This document shows, one piece after another, positions 1 to 12,205 of a stretch of DNA of 64,000 bases. Numbering within the stretch: position 1 is the stretch's first letter; the number at the start of each line of letters is the position of its first letter. The notes beneath the pieces were generated by a model, which did no database searches, was not told the origin of the DNA, and was given only the letters and a program-made list of their open reading frames with translations. Position numbers and translations under genes: made by a program. The DNA is from Centroberyx gerrardi (taxonomy: Eukaryota; Chordata; Actinopteri; Beryciformes; Berycidae), in assembly GCF_048128805.1 (NCBI RefSeq), contig NC_135998.1, positions 27,385,492 through 27,449,491 of the forward strand, read 5' to 3'.

Positions 1-92
1 GGGTCAAGGTCACCCTCTCAGCCCTGATCGACGGGAAGAACTTCAACGCCGGCGGACACAAAGTCGGCATGGGCTTTGAGCTGGAGGCATAA
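1..92 (+). CDS. vdac3: VDAC3-like outer mitochondrial membrane porin, C-terminal end (partial)
   Basis: This is the final stretch of a voltage-dependent anion channel, the beta-barrel that passes metabolites across the outer mitochondrial membrane. The open frame runs from base 3 to the TAA at 90-92. It reads VKVTLSALIDGKNF, then AGGHKVGMGFELEA, which is the last two beta strands of the barrel. The ALIDGKNF and GFELEA wording fits VDAC3 better than VDAC1 (which ends EFQA) or VDAC2 (ALVDGK, ALELEA). The rest of the gene lies left of the window, so the length and upstream exons cannot be checked. It is the only + strand gene here and converges tail-to-tail on TOR4A. Family assignment is near certain; the paralog number rests on a short segment. 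Confidence 0.88.
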   Translation, partial: VKVTLSALIDGKNFNAGGHKVGMGFELEA

Positions 93-1294
93 GGGGGAGA
101 GCGAGATCCACCAACAAAGAAGAGCCCAGAACCAATCGCCACACACTCCTCCGGTCCACAGACACACACACACACTCTCTCACACTATCACCCCAGTCCA
201 CCACCACCACCATCAAGTAGCTCCTCCTCTCTGGTCCCCCTCTCTCTCTCACACACCTGTACATACAGCGATCCCCCTTACGCACACATTCAATGAGCAT
301 TCTTGGCAGTAATAGGCGGGTCTCGGCATCATGTTTAAACACACCTGATAGGGGTAACGACAATGGAGACGGTGTGTTTTATTGATCCTTTTAGTTGACA
401 GTGCATAGTAAGACTGTGGGTTCATGTCCTCTTATGGTTAATGAAGTGGCACTATTTATCTCCCTGTAGGTCTTGGCTGAAGTAGTCCTTGGTGTAAATG
501 TGTAGCTCCTTTAAGCCTGTGTTGTTCCCGCCTTCCTTAAAGCATGTCTGAATGAAAACCTGGATGCAGAGCAGAACATTTGTTTGCTTGGTTAAAAATG
601 GTGCTGACTGTCTTGTGTGTTTTTTGTTTTGTATCGGTTTGAGTCAGAACATTTTTGGTTTTGTTGTGGACCATTTAATCAATATAAATGTTTTATAAAC
701 TGTTTATGTTGTTGAATTGCTGTGGGTCAAAGTTATGAGGGATTGTGAGTTTCAGCATAGGTGAAGACTGTTTCTGCTTGGATTGAGTAAAGGTCTGCGG
801 AGGGTTCAGTTGTATTGTTACTGTCAGCATAGATAGTTTTAGAAGAGTATTGGAAATCTGTTCAAAGTAGTCCTAAATGGTCTCCTCTTTTAATCCTTTG
901 TGACTACTCATAGGTGAAATCAATATAGTGGAATCTTCCAGTAGGTTGTGTAGTTAGTTGGCATTTCTACACTATTGTTTTCATCTGTCTATTTCAGCAC
1001 AGCAGTCACAAACGAAGTGATGTCACATGAGAATATTTTGCATTTGCTTGTTACCTTGCTTTAGGTATCGTGGCACCAGGCGTCAAGTCTTATTTGATGG
1101 AAAGTTGTTTGCTCATGTTGCTCGGGAACTGCGCTCATTGCTGTCACTGCTCTCTTTTCTTCAAACAATCTACACTCTTCAGACCAGTTCCCACTGTACA
1201 GAAAATACAGTTTATCGTCCTCTGAGTGATTCCAGTCCAAACAAGAGGTCGTTGTGTTCCACATGACTATCCTTTTCTTCCTTTTGGTAATAAA
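93..1294 (+). other. VDAC3 3' untranslated region and tail
   Basis: This stretch follows the stop codon and is non-coding, with stops in all + frames. It starts with a CA/CT-rich simple segment (about 160-290) and becomes AT-rich. Possible poly(A) signals are weak ATATAAA/TTATAAA forms near 680-700 and a canonical AATAAA at 1289-1294. Which one is used cannot be told from sequence. Confidence 0.45.
1289..1294 (+). promoter_or_regulatory. candidate poly(A) signal AATAAA for VDAC3
   Basis: This is the first canonical AATAAA downstream of the VDAC3 stop. Weaker variants lie nearer, around 680-700, so this may be only the distal site. Confidence 0.3.
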
Positions 1295-2036
1295 TCATAG
1301 ATCGAAATGTGTTTTTCCATCAAATTGTGTTGTCATTATTATAAGGGTCATTCCTTTGTTTCTTTGTCATCTCGACACACGTACCTCATTTTTCCAACGT
1401 CGGTTAAGGTAATTCTAATAATAAAAACACAATGTCTGAAAGTTGTCGTGATTCTTTTCTCGTCAAAATACATTGCTGCAAGCTATGAGGATAGTGAAGA
1501 CCTTCAGTGAGGTTGATATTTGATCAAACACTCTCAAAACGTTGTTTAAATGGAGTCTTTAATTGCAAGGCACTTACTGTACACATAAGCCTCATAATCT
1601 TAGAAATATAAAAAATATTTGGACTGGGAGATACCAGGACATTAAACATATTTATCACAAACAAAAACTCTTAAGGACTTACTATTATTGATTAGATTAT
1701 TATTGCCATTAATAGATGTTGCTTCCTGGTAGCATTAATTTGTAATGATAGTGCAAGTCATTAGAGTTTACATTAATCTCTGGGATTTGCATGCAGGTCT
1801 TTGCAAACAGATCTCTCGCTTATTCTTACAGATTACGGAACTAAATGTAATGGCTTGCAAGTGATATTGTTAGAAATGTTGACTTGCACTAGCATTGATA
1901 ACAAAAGTCAACAAGCTACATCCAGTTTCTCAAAAAACAGTGTAAAACCTTTTTGGATGGGATGTCCCAAAAGGAGTTCTTGTAAGTTTCTTCTAAATAT
2001 CTGAACTTTTCCTTTAAACTGTATAAAAACTAGATT

Positions 2037-2042
2037 TTTATT
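2037..2042 (-). promoter_or_regulatory. candidate poly(A) signal AATAAA for TOR4A
   Basis: The + strand TTTATT reads AATAAA on the - strand, about 440 bases beyond the TOR4A stop. That is a plausible 3' UTR length. It sits in AT-rich sequence in the tail-to-tail gap with VDAC3. Confidence 0.4.
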
Positions 2043-2478
2043 TATAATGAATATTGCTCTCACACATCTCCTGCTATGTGTCATATATTTTCCATCAAGT
2101 TCATTTTTCCGTAGCAGAATGACCAGTGATAAATCTCCTTCACTCTTTCCATCAGCATGAATGTCTGGTTGAGCTGCCTAATAGTTGTTGTCAGATAATG
2201 CTTTGCCTCTTAGAAAGGGTTAAGGCTTGTTTGTGGACTGGACAAACACTTTCAAACCTCCTCTGCAAAGGACGCATGCCATTCCTCTTAGGACAACAGA
2301 GTCCTCACCGGCGTCTGAATAAAAGACTCCTTCTGTCACTGTTAGACACATGTTCTTACATGTAGTGGCTCTGTCTTGTCATTCAAGTTTTGTGTCCATA
2401 TTCCTTCTGGGTGCTTCCCATGAACTGTGTTTCACGGTTAAAGACTCTAGCACATCCAAACGTTTCCTTGAGAGGATT

Positions 2479-4303
2479 TCACAGCAGGTTGACCTTCGCC
2501 ACCACTTTCTTGCAGCCTGTTCGGGCGTATTCTCGCCCCCCTACAGCAGGGTAATACTCGATCTCCCCCGCCAGACGCTCTATGTTGGTGTGATCTGGGT
2601 AGAAGCCCTCCCGGGTCATCTCATCCAGGAAGCATTCCATCACATGACCTTTTTCCAAAAGGCCCAGAGGTAAGATGTCTGCCTCTGTCCATAGCGGGTG
2701 GAGCTTCTCCAGAGTGTTGCGCAGTATTGGAGTTAGCTCCTTCACTAGGTTGCTATGACGCCCGGATGCTGTTATGGCCATAGAGATACTTGAGGAGTTG
2801 TGCAGCAGGTGCTTGGTGATGTGGGCGTGACCCAGATTGCTCAGGAACAGGTAAACAGCGTTTAAGTATTCGTTGGAACGCTTGGAGACCACGAGGTCCC
2901 TCAGAGCGTCCAGTATCTCACGGTGCATGTGCTCGGCCTCATCAAAGATGAAGAGGGGGATCTTCTCCTCTTCCTCGGCGCGCGCGACCGCCTGCGAGAC
3001 GATGACGGACAGGGCCCGGGCGCACTGCCAGGCCTCGCCCTCCAGGGGACAGTGGTGGAGAACGTAGTACTGGAGCACCAGGGCCTCCCCCACTACCGAG
3101 CGGAAATGCCCAGCCAGGAGGCGTCCCAGGTGGCTCTTGCCCACGCCGCTGGGGCCGTGCAGGGACAGGACCAGGGGCTTGTTGTGGACGTAGGTGGACA
3201 GGTAGTCCTTCAGGTGGGCCAGCAGACCCTCCACCGCTCCCTGCTGGCCGAACACCTCCCTCCTCAGCGTCTTCTCCAGCCCCTCCAGGTCATATCTCAG
3301 GACGTGGTCGTCCAGGTTCTCTATGGCATTATACACCTGGAGACAAGTGACAGAAAGACAGGATTGATGTCAGTAGACAATGACAATGAAACAATCAACT
3401 TTCCCTGGAAACAACATTGAAGTGTTTGGTGACCACTGGACAAGTGGGATCAGAATTTGTTTTGGACGAGGCAGACATGCTGGTACCATGTCAGTCCATA
3501 AGTTGTTTACTTGTGAAGATCAGCCTTGTAAATTATACAACTTGGATACTAACCAGTAAACAGTAGAGTAATAAACTACCCATAATGCTGTGGGATACAA
3601 GGGATGATAAAAACAGTCAGCAACAACAACAGCAATGTGACATGACGCATGTTTCAGCATGATTTGAATGGACAGTTAACATTGTCATGTGGCATATGGG
3701 TATTATTACAGTACAATCAGTATACAGTGTTTACTGTTAGGATTGTTTTTGCTCAACACTACTAACTGATTATGAAAGGTCATATCTTTAAATGGTGTCA
3801 CTGATTATAATGTCAATTTACTGTAATCATAACCTCCACTGTACCTGGAGAAAGACGATGGCACACAGCAGGTAGAGACAGTACTTGGCACGGCTGTGCT
3901 CCTGTTTGGGTGGGGCTCTGCGCCCCCCTCCGGTGGGAAACATCACCCGTCTCTTCTTCCTTTTCTTTTTCCTCTGGGGAAAGGAGCACGAACTAGAAGG
4001 GAAGGTAGAGGGGGTCAGCCCGTCGAAGGTGAAGATCTTGGGGCTGGTGCGAACTGGGGCCCCCGTGGGGCCCCCGGCCCCTCCCAGGCCCACCGACAGC
4101 TCCAGGCGACGCTTCTTCATGGCCTGGTACTTCTGCTTGATCCGGATCACGGCGCGCAGGGAGGAGGAGAAGCTGGAGAAGCTGGGGGCTGCGCCTTCCC
4201 CCCCTTTCTCATCTCTCTCTCCCTCTCCCTCCATTTCCCCGTCTGTGTGAGACCCGGACAGCCGGTCGCTGGCACTGCTATCCTGGTCACTCATCTCACT
4301 CAT
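2479..4303 (-). CDS. tor4a: Torsin-4A, AAA+ ATPase (two coding exons)
   Basis: The coding exons are 4303-3845 and 3336-2479. They join in frame through CTCCAG|GTACAG and TTGTCTCCAG|GTGTAT to give 438 residues, close to mammalian torsin-4A. Residues 1-135 are a low-complexity, Ser/Glu- then Lys/Arg-rich cytosolic region with a KKKRKKRR cluster. A hydrophobic stretch near 139-152 (YCLYLLCAIVFLQV) looks like a signal-anchor membrane segment. The AAA+ core follows, with Walker A GPSGVGKS (about 214-221), Walker B LFIFDEAEH (DE about 285-286) and the torsin-type sensor-2 GCK motif near the C terminus. Torsins act in the ER lumen or nuclear envelope with LAP1/LULL1 cofactors; the specific function of torsin-4A is poorly defined. 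The ATG at 4303 lies immediately after a CTGCAG acceptor, so a 5' UTR intron is likely. Confidence 0.93.
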
Positions 4304-4312
4304 CTGCAGAGG

Positions 4313-4361
<49 letters not shown>
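4304..4361 (-). promoter_or_regulatory. splice acceptor with (CT)n tract abutting the TOR4A start codon
   Basis: On the - strand, about 22 copies of CT run into CCCTCCCTCTGCAG, and the next bases are the TOR4A ATG. This is a textbook 3' splice site with a very long polypyrimidine tract. It implies that translation starts at the first base of an internal exon and that a non-coding first exon lies further right. Confidence 0.6.
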
Positions 4362-4364
<3 letters not shown>

Positions 4365-4704
4365 GACTGTCATGGTGTGTTATGACAGAACATGCCAATG
4401 GCCACAAACTTCCTGTTTTAACTTCATATTCTAAAAATATATTTTCTCTGTTCTCTAACCAGAAGTTTCTTTGTACATAGAGATCAGTGCCAACAAGGGT
4501 GGGAGTAGTTACTTCACACTCTAATGTGAGACACTAAGTTGCAGTGATCAGTGGCAAGTAATTAAAATAAAACATAAATAATATAACTGTAGAGCATAAC
4601 TATACAGCTATACAAAGCCTGGCAGTCTGTCAGGATATTGCAATATGATGACTAATAGACCACTTAGCTGTGCAAACGGTTTCTGAGTAAAACGACAAGC
4701 AAAC

Positions 4705-4766
<62 letters not shown>

Positions 4767-5790
4767 TCATGTGTGCGTATTAGGCATGCACCCTCCGCCG
4801 CTTCCTCTCATCTGATAGGAGGGACCAACGCTGCAGCTACTGGCAGAGTGAAATAAGTTTAATCAAAATAAAGGGAAACAGAAGCTCCATTTCCAAATGT
4901 GTTCATCACCACAACTTACATACAGTGGAGATTAAAATATTTAGTAGCCTAATATAGTAGTAATATATATAGCAGTTCTTGCAGTGCGGGCAGGATTAAA
5001 GGGCTGGGCGGCATTAAAGTGACTCCAGCCAAACCCAGTGTCGAAACAGGGACCTGATAAGATATCTCAACACCTCTGTGACTCACTAGCAGTCGATTCA
5101 TATTCTGCTTTATACCCAAGACGTAACATGTCCCTGCACTATCTGAAGAAATGTAAATAATAATGCAATTGACAACTTAATTAGTGTTTACGTACAGTGC
5201 TCAGTGATTGATACTTGATAGATTTGCACAAGGGCGGCACATTCTTTTTCAACTATATACAGTAGCTATTGTTTTCCTTCAAAGATGATAATCGATTCAA
5301 CTGAAAAATACTCTGGAAATATTCCAGCTGAAAGAAGGAAGTGCCGTCCCCTGCAGGACCTTCCATGAGTCATGAGTACATGATCATTTTGCCTGTGCAA
5401 ATGTTATTTTTTCCATATACAATAGGTTACTTTACAATAGGAAACCTTTCCAGGTAAGGCCCACTTATCATTCAGTTTTGCCTTTATGCATGACTTAGGT
5501 TTTTCCCTCAATCTCTGATTGCATGGACAATCATAACCAGTGAGGAAGTCATGTCATGACTCATAACTGATGTCTTTTTGAGTGCCTCATATCCTTCAGG
5601 TCGGTGAATTAGATACAGCAGACAGTCAATAGAGTAATATACTGGCTGCTGCTTTATTATCTTAGCGTCCGGGTTTGCAGCACATAGGGGGAGTTTCCGT
5701 TCTTTAAACCCTGCTGAGATGGAGAAGTTATCAGCTCCACCCATAGGGGCACCAGGCACCAGGGGCCTGCAGCTGACTTGAGGTACTTGA
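4362..5790. other. intergenic / TOR4A upstream region
   Basis: No gene is visible. The stretch is AT-rich and holds a (GT)29 microsatellite at 4707-4764. The non-coding first exon and promoter of TOR4A should lie in or beyond it, but I could not identify a first exon. Confidence 0.5.
4707..4764 (+). repeat. (GT)n microsatellite, about 29 copies
   Basis: This is an uninterrupted GT run, probably polymorphic. It has no relation to a splice site. Confidence 0.95.
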
Positions 5791-5797
5791 TACCAAC

Positions 5798-7440
5798 ATG
5801 ATTTTATCACATACTGACTTACACACTCTAATAAATAATACAAATGAGGAAATGGTGAGAGTTGCAAGATGGTTTCAACTTAATAAGCTCTCAATAAATA
5901 TTAAAAAGTCAAATTTCATAATATTTACGGGAAGGGGCAGGAGGTATGTTAGGGATTATGCTAGTGTCAGTAGATGGAAAATACATTTCTCAAGTCTCTC
6001 ACACTCGTTTCTTAGGCATTTTAGTTGATGAGAATTTAAATTGGAAAAAACATATTAATTTTATTTGTAACAAAACTGTGAAGTCACTGGGGATCATCAG
6101 CAAACTCCGAAGCTTCATAAATGTCTCGTTTATTAACTTTATATTATTCCATGATTTATCCCTATCTGATTTATGGTAATATTGTTTGGGCAAATACATA
6201 CCCCTCCAATCTTCATAAACTTTATTTGCTGCCAAAACGATTTGTAAGATTGGCAACTTTCTCAACCTCTAACGAGGCCTCTGTCCCCCTGTTCAGAAAA
6301 CTGAACATTCTTCCATGGGTCACATGACATGGCAACTATTGAAAAAAAAAAAAAAGCAGATTTTTTCATATATATAATATAAAATAGAAGAAGCACTAAA
6401 ATCCAACAAAAAGAGCTGTGTCTCATTTGTCCAGTGTGGTACTACAATTCGGCATTGGTTTGGAGTCACTGGGTCACATGACATGGAAGCTATTGGAAAA
6501 AAACTGCAATTATTTTCTATTCAAATATCTATGTAAAATAAATTAATTACACATTAGCAATCAAAATAGGTGTGCTATATGAGACCAATTTAGTATAATT
6601 TTTTAATCATAATTTTCACTAATATGGGCAAGTCAGCACGAAGGTATTGAAAATAACATTGGTTTTGTGTCATTCAAACAGTAATTTATCGATGGTCCCT
6701 AAGTGAAACCCCTGTGGTTAAGAGCGAGCGCCCGGAGGTGAGCTAAGCGCCCCCTCACTGCCAACACTGGGTGAAACTGAGCAAGAACACGCTGCTGGAT
6801 CCGGAGTGAATGTCTGTCGAATATCCAACCTAAAACTAACTTCACCGCGGTTATCGTTTAGCAACTTCTTCAAATTTAATTCCCAAATTCATTCATATAA
6901 TACTAGACAGTTGGATCATCTTCACCTTCCTTTTTACAAAACGAAACATGGCCAGTACTCCCTTAGATATCGTGGTGTACAGATATGGAACGCTAAAGCA
7001 CACGTTATCAAGAGCTCGTTATCTTTATACTTTATCACATTGAATTCATGATTCTTGATCTAATTATTTTTTGACGTGTATATATATTTTTTTTCTCTTC
7101 TTTTTCCCCGTATTGTTTTTCATGTATTTCTTTGTTTTTATTGGATTGTTGTCTACTGATTGGTTAATTTTTCTGTTCAGTTTGTGTGCTTCTTGTTGTC
7201 ATTTATTTTTTGTTGCATTTTTCTAAATTATGTTAGCTTAGTTTTTTTCTTTCTCCCCCCCCCCCCCCCCCCCGCCCCTCCCTTTTTTTTGTTATTGTTT
7301 ATTTTTCTCCATAAGTTGAGGGGAGGTAGTTGTATAAGCCTGTGGCTTCTTGACCTCTCCTGTCACATCTTTTTTTTTTTTTTCATTATCTGGATTTTAT
7401 GCAGTTTCATGTGTGTGCAAATAAAATAAAATAAAATAAA
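5798..7440 (+). mobile_element. 5'-truncated, broken LINE (Jockey/L2/CR1-like) reverse transcriptase fragment
   Basis: Three frames carry successive pieces of the C-terminal reverse transcriptase and tail of a non-LTR retrotransposon. 5798-5930 gives RVARWFQLNKLSINIKK. 5946-6120 gives HTRFLGILVDENLNWKKHI. 6121-6316 gives YPYLIYGNIVWANTY and RFVRLATF. After an unrelated insert the reading resumes at about 6825-7040 with IHSYNTRQLDHLHLPFYKTK and YRGVQIWN. A pyrimidine-rich 3' region follows, and a short (AAATA)n tail ends at 7440, as in many LINEs. The copy has at least two frameshifts and no endonuclease or N-terminal half, so it is dead. The clade is judged from wording alone and is less certain than the class. 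Confidence 0.8.
6318..6805. repeat. foreign insert in the LINE with a decayed direct repeat of about 153 bp
   Basis: This block interrupts the LINE reading. Near-identical segments beginning gggtcacatgacatgg and running into ctattg plus an A-rich run occur at 6318-6350 and 6471-6503. They indicate two diverged copies of a unit of about 153 bp. The right part (6720-6800) is GC-richer and unrelated. No terminal repeats or clear target duplication were found. Confidence 0.55.
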
Positions 7441-7963
7441 GGCATCCGGAGAGTTGGAATACGAAGCTGATCCTAGATCTGTTCCCCAATGGCAACCTTT
7501 TAGCCAACTCTTAAGCTTTTTGGCAAAGTTGACCACACACAATTAATAATCAAATCAATGACTCAGTTGACCTGTGGCAAATTTTAAAGTTCTATTCCTG
7601 GCAGAGTTTGGAAACAAGAATGGCACCAATCCAGATGAGAAACGAGCACATGAATTAAGTTAGTATCATTTCTGGGAAGGACATACTAATTCACCTGGCT
7701 AACTAAGCCTCTCTCCCTCGGGGCAGAAGAATTCACAAAAGCACCCAGCGGTGGGGGTAAGTTGATATCACGGCTTTATCTCCCTCTCTGTTCACTTTTC
7801 ACATGTACTGACCTGAAAGGGCCGGCTGCATTCCAAGCATTTTAGAGCCTCTTCTCTTTAGAGCCACTTTCAAGAAACTTTCTGTGTCTGTGGGAGCTGA
7901 CTCTAAAGCTTCCTGAATATTCCTGAATATATTGGCTGCAAATACATGCATTGGGCTTAATAA

Positions 7964-7994
<31 letters not shown>

Positions 7995-8060
7995 GGAACT
8001 AAGTCTGTTATTTTCTCAAATTTGCTGAATTGTCTAGTTTTGTTCTCTCACATGAAGCTG

Positions 8061-8098
<38 letters not shown>
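7964..8098 (+). repeat. two (CA)n microsatellites
   Basis: (CA)n runs lie at about 7964-7990 and 8064-8098, separated by about 75 bases of unique sequence. Open frames through them encode only Thr/His runs and are not genes. Confidence 0.9.
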
Positions 8099-8101
<3 letters not shown>

Positions 8102-9057
8102 TGGAGACAGAGTGACTGGAGTTGGCCAGAGGCCTGAACAACCAGCTGCACATACTTCAGCCTGCAAACTATATGCAAAGCGAGGAGAGAGGTGAATGAG
8201 ACAAGAGAAGTGAAGGGAAAAAGAAAGAAAAAAAAAAAACATGCAGGAGAACCAGTCTGCTTACCTCAAATGTGGACGCAATTTCACTTTCAAAGCCGAA
8301 GTTCCTTTCCCCAGATCTAGTCCATGGTTTTGGAGTGGAGGGAAGAGAGAAGAGCCCCGCAGAGCATTCAGTGCAACTGTAACTCAGGAAGGAACCTCCT
8401 GTCTCTCTGCTTCACCTCCCCAATCCTGTTCTTAGTCGTCTGCAGGCTCCTCCTCTTTCTTCCTCTTTTCTTTCACTCAGTCTTCTACCCAGTTGTTGCA
8501 GTTTTTTTCTACACATTTCTCCAAACTAAGGTTCATGCTCTCAGAACATCGAAGCAGCTCAACTCCACTATCAAAATGAAATGCTGCTTTCTTTTCAGAT
8601 GGAAAGAACCAAATACTGACTCAAACCTGCACACATCATCTGGTGATAAGATCATTTATTCAGATCAATACACACACACACAGACACTAACGGTAAATCA
8701 TCAGGAAGTTCCGCAATCATTTTCTATAATCTGATTTCATGAAATTTCATCCAGAATCTGTTGATGGAAGGTTTTCCTTACAGTAAGAAAAATGTCTGTT
8801 CCTCACAATACTTTAATGTGTGATATTTCACAGTTTCACATATAATAGGTTTGTTATTTTTGGTAAAGGCATATTGACATTTTTACATTTGTCTGTCTGT
8901 CATACAGTAAGGAGTTAGAAGTATTGATGGATGCAATAAATCATAATTTGCTTTAAAAAAAACACACACAAACAAGTTCAGTTTTTTCCACAGATTTTAT
9001 TCCTCATTGACCCTTTCATTTCTGTCAGGCCAAAGTATTTATGCTGGATGTAATTTT

Positions 9058-9300
9058 GTAATTTGTGTGAAAGCAATGAAAAGGTATTATTAGACTATTA
9101 GTTAAAAGTGCAATATGTTTTTGCAAAATTATAAAGAGTTTAAACAGCTGGCGTAACTATTTTAAAAGGATGGACTTTTGGAGAGTTTTGTGTTTTGTAG
9201 TTTTGTATTTAGTGTGAAAATAATGAAATGTGCATTTAGTTTTGCAAAATTATCAAGGGCTGTTAACTGTTTTGACACTATGGACCTTAGTTTGGAGAAA
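9058..9300 (+). repeat. diverged tandem duplication
   Basis: Two similar blocks share tttgcaaaattat, then AAG and a TGGACTT-like segment followed by TTTGGAGA, starting near 9120 and 9241. Each is preceded by a TGTGAAA..AATGAAA motif. They look like old tandem copies with a period of about 120-150 bp. Confidence 0.4.
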
Positions 9301-12193
9301 TGTGTCAAATCAATTGAGTGAAAAACTGTAAGATGCATGGAGTCACTTTCTCATTATTCATTATAATCCAGTTCATGCATGTTGCGTGGGTGTATGGAAT
9401 TACACAGAGCGTACTCGGGACTTAAAATAGAAAACGGAGAGGTGTGGCAAGTGTTTGCATACTACGTGTATGATTTGCCTGAGACTGACCATGAAAAGGC
9501 AGAGCTTGTTAGGTAGACTACCACACGTACTGTATATCTGTGTGAGAGGTCAGCGTCTGATAGTGGCATCAAATCCTTTTAGATCTACATTATACAGTCT
9601 GGGTGTGTGTCTTTTCTTTGTATAAGGGGTTTTCTGTAAACCTTGGCTGCTGCTATACAATCACACTGATCTGTACAGTCATTAGCTGTTAACTGGCAGC
9701 TAAGTGTGGAGTGCGAGGTTGCAGTATAATACGCTTTAACATCCCAGTGTGCAACAGATAAATCATGCAAAAGGGTGTATTGAATGTCGGTGGAAAAACT
9801 CTGCCTCAGGGCTCATTTTTCTATTAGAAAAATTTCTATTGTGCTGCTCCAGTCAATATTTACTCAAAAGAGGAAGCTCAGCTGCAGTTTTTTAAACCTT
9901 CACTGCATCAGAACGTTACCGGTGAGAAGCGGAAGCCGTCGGGTTCAGACATCATGTCACGAAGAAGTCATTTTAATCTTAATCTCCTTTTTCCTCCTTC
10001 TCAGTATTTCCATGCAGACTCTGGAAATGAAGGTGTAGCTCGGCCCGGTCTCTGTATACAATTTACTTTCGGCAAGCTGCTGTAAGTAAACAGTTATGTT
10101 GTAAGATGAAAAAAAGCGTATTGGTACATTACAGTGTGGTTGGTCTCAGTGCAGCTGGCTGCTGCGATACTGCAACAGTCACCAGGACTGAGACTGAGCA
10201 GCTATAGTAGAATACCATCTATGCTACAGATTCTATGGCAGAGAAGCCACTGGGAAGTCGTCTTTCAGCATGCATATGGTGTTAGTGCATCTTCCCCAGG
10301 TGCTTGTATCATTTAGTGGTCATTTGATAAGCATCTGTTTCACTTTCACTCATCATCATCCAATCAGTTCATCTTACAACAATCTGAACTTGAAAAAACA
10401 AAAAACTATATCAAATAGCAACAATTTATTGACTGTTGGGACATGGATACAAAACTAACAGTGAAAACTGAAACTGAAATTCATTCATCTGAAATAAATG
10501 TATTCACATTTACTATTTTGTGAGGACTGAAATTGTGCATTGTCCAGTTTGGATGTTTGTCAAGTTGAGCTCAACTACAACTTCAACAAACACACGTGGT
10601 TGTGGAGACACTTTAGCTAAAGTTTTTTTTTTTTTTTTTCTTTTCATTTAGTTGAACTTCCTGTAACAACACAAACGAAGCATAAGAAACTCCAAATCAA
10701 TGTTCTTGCTCTGCCCTCTGAAAACCAAGTTAAGGTTAAAGTGACAATTGCTCTCTGGCACATATGATATGAACAGAACTAGCTCTCCTGTTCCCTCCTC
10801 TTCACTCTGGGTTTGGTAGGTAGTGCAAAACCTCACAAAGGAAAAGTTTTGCATAGAAGTGACTTTCTTTCTACCTGTTCAATGTAATAGAGTTTTGAGC
10901 CAACTCTGCTAAAACAGATGTAGGTACTGTCTAGACCCCAGTACTTAATTAAGGCCATCTGGAGCCATCTAAAGCTTTTACATGAATACAAGTTTAAATG
11001 TTTAACTAAACAATAAATAGAACAAAACCCCACGACATCACAAATGCAATACTTCAAGGGAGTGAACAGAGCCAACTACAGAACCTTGATATCTTTTTGA
11101 AAGTGTTCTTATTCTACATGGCAACAACCTTTTCAGTCTCTTGTCAGTTTCTTCCAATAGGGCTTTACTTTTAAGATCACAGAGCATTCAAATATTTTCA
11201 GAATATGTTCTGTGGTCAGTGCTTTGTATGTGGGATAGTTTTCCAGGCGCATATCTCAGCCAAGCAGAGGTAAGAAAACATGACCAGGATGTTACGAAGG
11301 GTAAATGTGCTTCCTGTTCCTTTCCTCCAATCAACTGCACTGATCAGAAGGGATAAGACAAGTCAAAACAACATGGCAAATCAGTGGCTCTCATCAAACT
11401 ATCTTATCTTTGTAGTCTCAAGATATTCTCAGTGTTAACTTTGTGAACAAAATTATGATCAAAAACATTTTATCAATAGGCATTTTACATAAGATCAAAC
11501 AAAAAAACTAGGCAACGTGAACTTCAAAAAAACAAGAACTAGCCTAAAATTATTTTGTATTTTGCTGAGGAAAAGACGCCAAAAGTCAAATTTGGTCATG
11601 TTTTTCCTTTACAGAAAGTGAACCTAAATTCACATTCTTTACCTCTCACCATCTCCCTTGCCTGAAAAACTTTTAGCATGTTAACATTGCTGCAAAACTA
11701 ACACTGGTTGCTGAAATTGATAAAGACAATTATTAACATGGTCTGAACCTGGTAACAGTAGGAGAATGCTTCAGAGGCAGAATGGACATAATTCTGATCA
11801 AACAAATACTGTAGAACAGAAATAGAAACTTTCTATATATGGTAAAGCCAGCATTTTCAACCAAGAGGGGTATTAACTTCTTGTGTTTGCTATCGCCGAG
11901 CCACACATCCCGTTGTTCATCATGTTTCTCCTTGTATAAGCTACATAAATCCAGGTTGAGGCGGGCAAAGGGGCAGAGGTAAATATTCTAATGATTTACT
12001 CTTTCTTCCACAAGATGAGCATCTTATATCGAATTAGTCTCATCCCATCTGACCCCTCACTCCTCCTCTGAGTACCTTCTGAGGGGCCAGAATGATTTAG
12101 ACACGTTTCAACAAATGGACAGCCCCCTGCCTTATACACACACACACACGTCCATGTTGAGGGGCATCAATGTCATTTCTGTTCCGTTACATT

Positions 12194-12199
12194 TTTATT
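12194..12199 (-). promoter_or_regulatory. AATAAA hexamer 6 nt after the BRAP stop codon
   Basis: The + strand TTTATT reads AATAAA on the - strand directly after TAGGCAGGG. If used it would give an almost absent 3' UTR. A second AATAAA lies at 10425-10430. Confidence 0.3.
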
Positions 12200-12205
12200 C
12201 CCTGC

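Larger units (their letters stand above)
7441..12205. other. gene-free region and BRAP 3' UTR side
   Basis: No coding region is visible. The segment contains (CA)n runs at about 7964-7990 and 8064-8098, a decayed tandem duplication around 9058-9300 and long AT-rich stretches. Candidate - strand AATAAA signals for BRAP are at 10425-10430 and 12194-12199. The right part is probably BRAP 3' UTR; its extent is unknown. Confidence 0.5.

Noticed and set aside
1-92. VDAC2 or VDAC1 identity
   Set aside because: The C-terminal wording ALIDGKNF and GFELEA fits VDAC3 best; only 30 residues are available, so some doubt remains.
3885-4480. Open frames on + opposite TOR4A exon 1
   Set aside because: They are antisense shadows; the - strand frame continues in phase into the AAA+ exon.
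7932-8242. Thr-His and Val-Cys open frames around the CA repeats
   Set aside because: They arise from the (CA)n microsatellites only.
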